Shown here piece after piece: positions 63,987 to 64,000 of a stretch of DNA of 64,000 bases. Positions within the stretch are counted from its first letter, which is position 1; every line of letters begins with the position of its first letter. The notes under the pieces are model-generated. The model was not told where the DNA came from, ran no database searches, and was given only the letters and a program-made list of their open reading frames with translations. Location: contig NZ_FOFJ01000003.1 in the NCBI RefSeq assembly GCF_900110885.1, forward strand, positions 62,001 to 126,000, written 5' to 3'. Origin of the DNA: Azotobacter beijerinckii. Lineage in GTDB: Bacteria > Pseudomonadota > Gammaproteobacteria > Pseudomonadales > Pseudomonadaceae. A program made the position numbers and the translations under genes.

Positions 63987-64000
63987 ATGGCCACAAAATC
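63987..64000 (+). CDS. start of the next cassette gene (cut by window edge)
   Basis: ATG at 63987 (reads MATK) with AGGAGA 8 nt upstream. No attC site lies between it and the preceding frame, so both are in the same cassette. Too short to identify. Confidence 0.5.

Overview
The window is high-GC gammaproteobacterial chromosome from the Pseudomonadaceae. Its core gene order matches Pseudomonas blocks (polA, DUF2782, thrB, nrdJb, nrdJa, znuA/zur/znuC/znuB, and coxB-coxA-ctaG-coxC with its assembly genes). An intein inside nrdJa and the overall gene content make Azotobacter a reasonable guess, but the sequence alone does not prove the genus.

Layout. 1-3.3 kb: polA (cut by the window edge), a DUF2782 gene and thrB. 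3.4-6.4 kb: an alpha/beta hydrolase, a GNAT acetyltransferase, a DUF1971 gene and a small lipoprotein. 6.5-11.4 kb: a decayed chromosomal integron, with an intI relic, an array of cassettes read on the minus strand and separated by attC sites, and a frameshifted intI. 11.4-20.1 kb: split class II ribonucleotide reductase (nrdJb, and nrdJa with intein), a transglutaminase-like gene, and the zinc uptake locus with its Zur regulator. 20.2-30.2 kb: an alcohol dehydrogenase and a complete aa3 cytochrome c oxidase cluster with heme and copper assembly genes. 30.5-35 kb: a conserved hypothetical, a SulP transporter, a beta-carbonic anhydrase and a DUF1835-type gene. 35.3-43.3 kb: a GH63-like and GH13 pair, a hypothetical, yheV and prlC. 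43.5-47.6 kb: a FecI/FecR/TonB-receptor iron signalling module. 47.7-55.7 kb: gamma-carbonic anhydrase, envelope lipoproteins, ansA, purEK, a GlsB-type protein, pbpG and a DUF3299 gene. 55.8-61.7 kb: an OprD porin, an AT-richer gap, a bacteriohemerythrin, a vWA/TPR protein and a polysaccharide deacetylase. 61.8-64.0 kb: a second integron cassette array, read on the plus strand.

The most unusual structure is the pair of integron arrays. A 351-bp sequence (9986-10336) recurs, identical by eye, in inverted orientation at 61829-62179. Its ends fall exactly on integron core sites (GTTATGC and GTTAGGC), so it is one non-coding hairpin cassette present first in both arrays. Homologous recombination between the copies would invert about 51.5 kb of core genome and exchange which array lies next to intI. 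The integrase is disrupted by a deletion of about 10 nt, an older intI N-terminal relic lies at 6556, and several cassettes show decay: an amber codon in a membrane coiled-coil gene, and an 8-bp tandem repeat that splits a lipoprotein gene.

Other points of note are an nrdJa intein that ends in Gln rather than Asn and interrupts the protein directly before the catalytic cysteine, and a promoter plus intrinsic terminator in the purE leader that looks like an attenuator.
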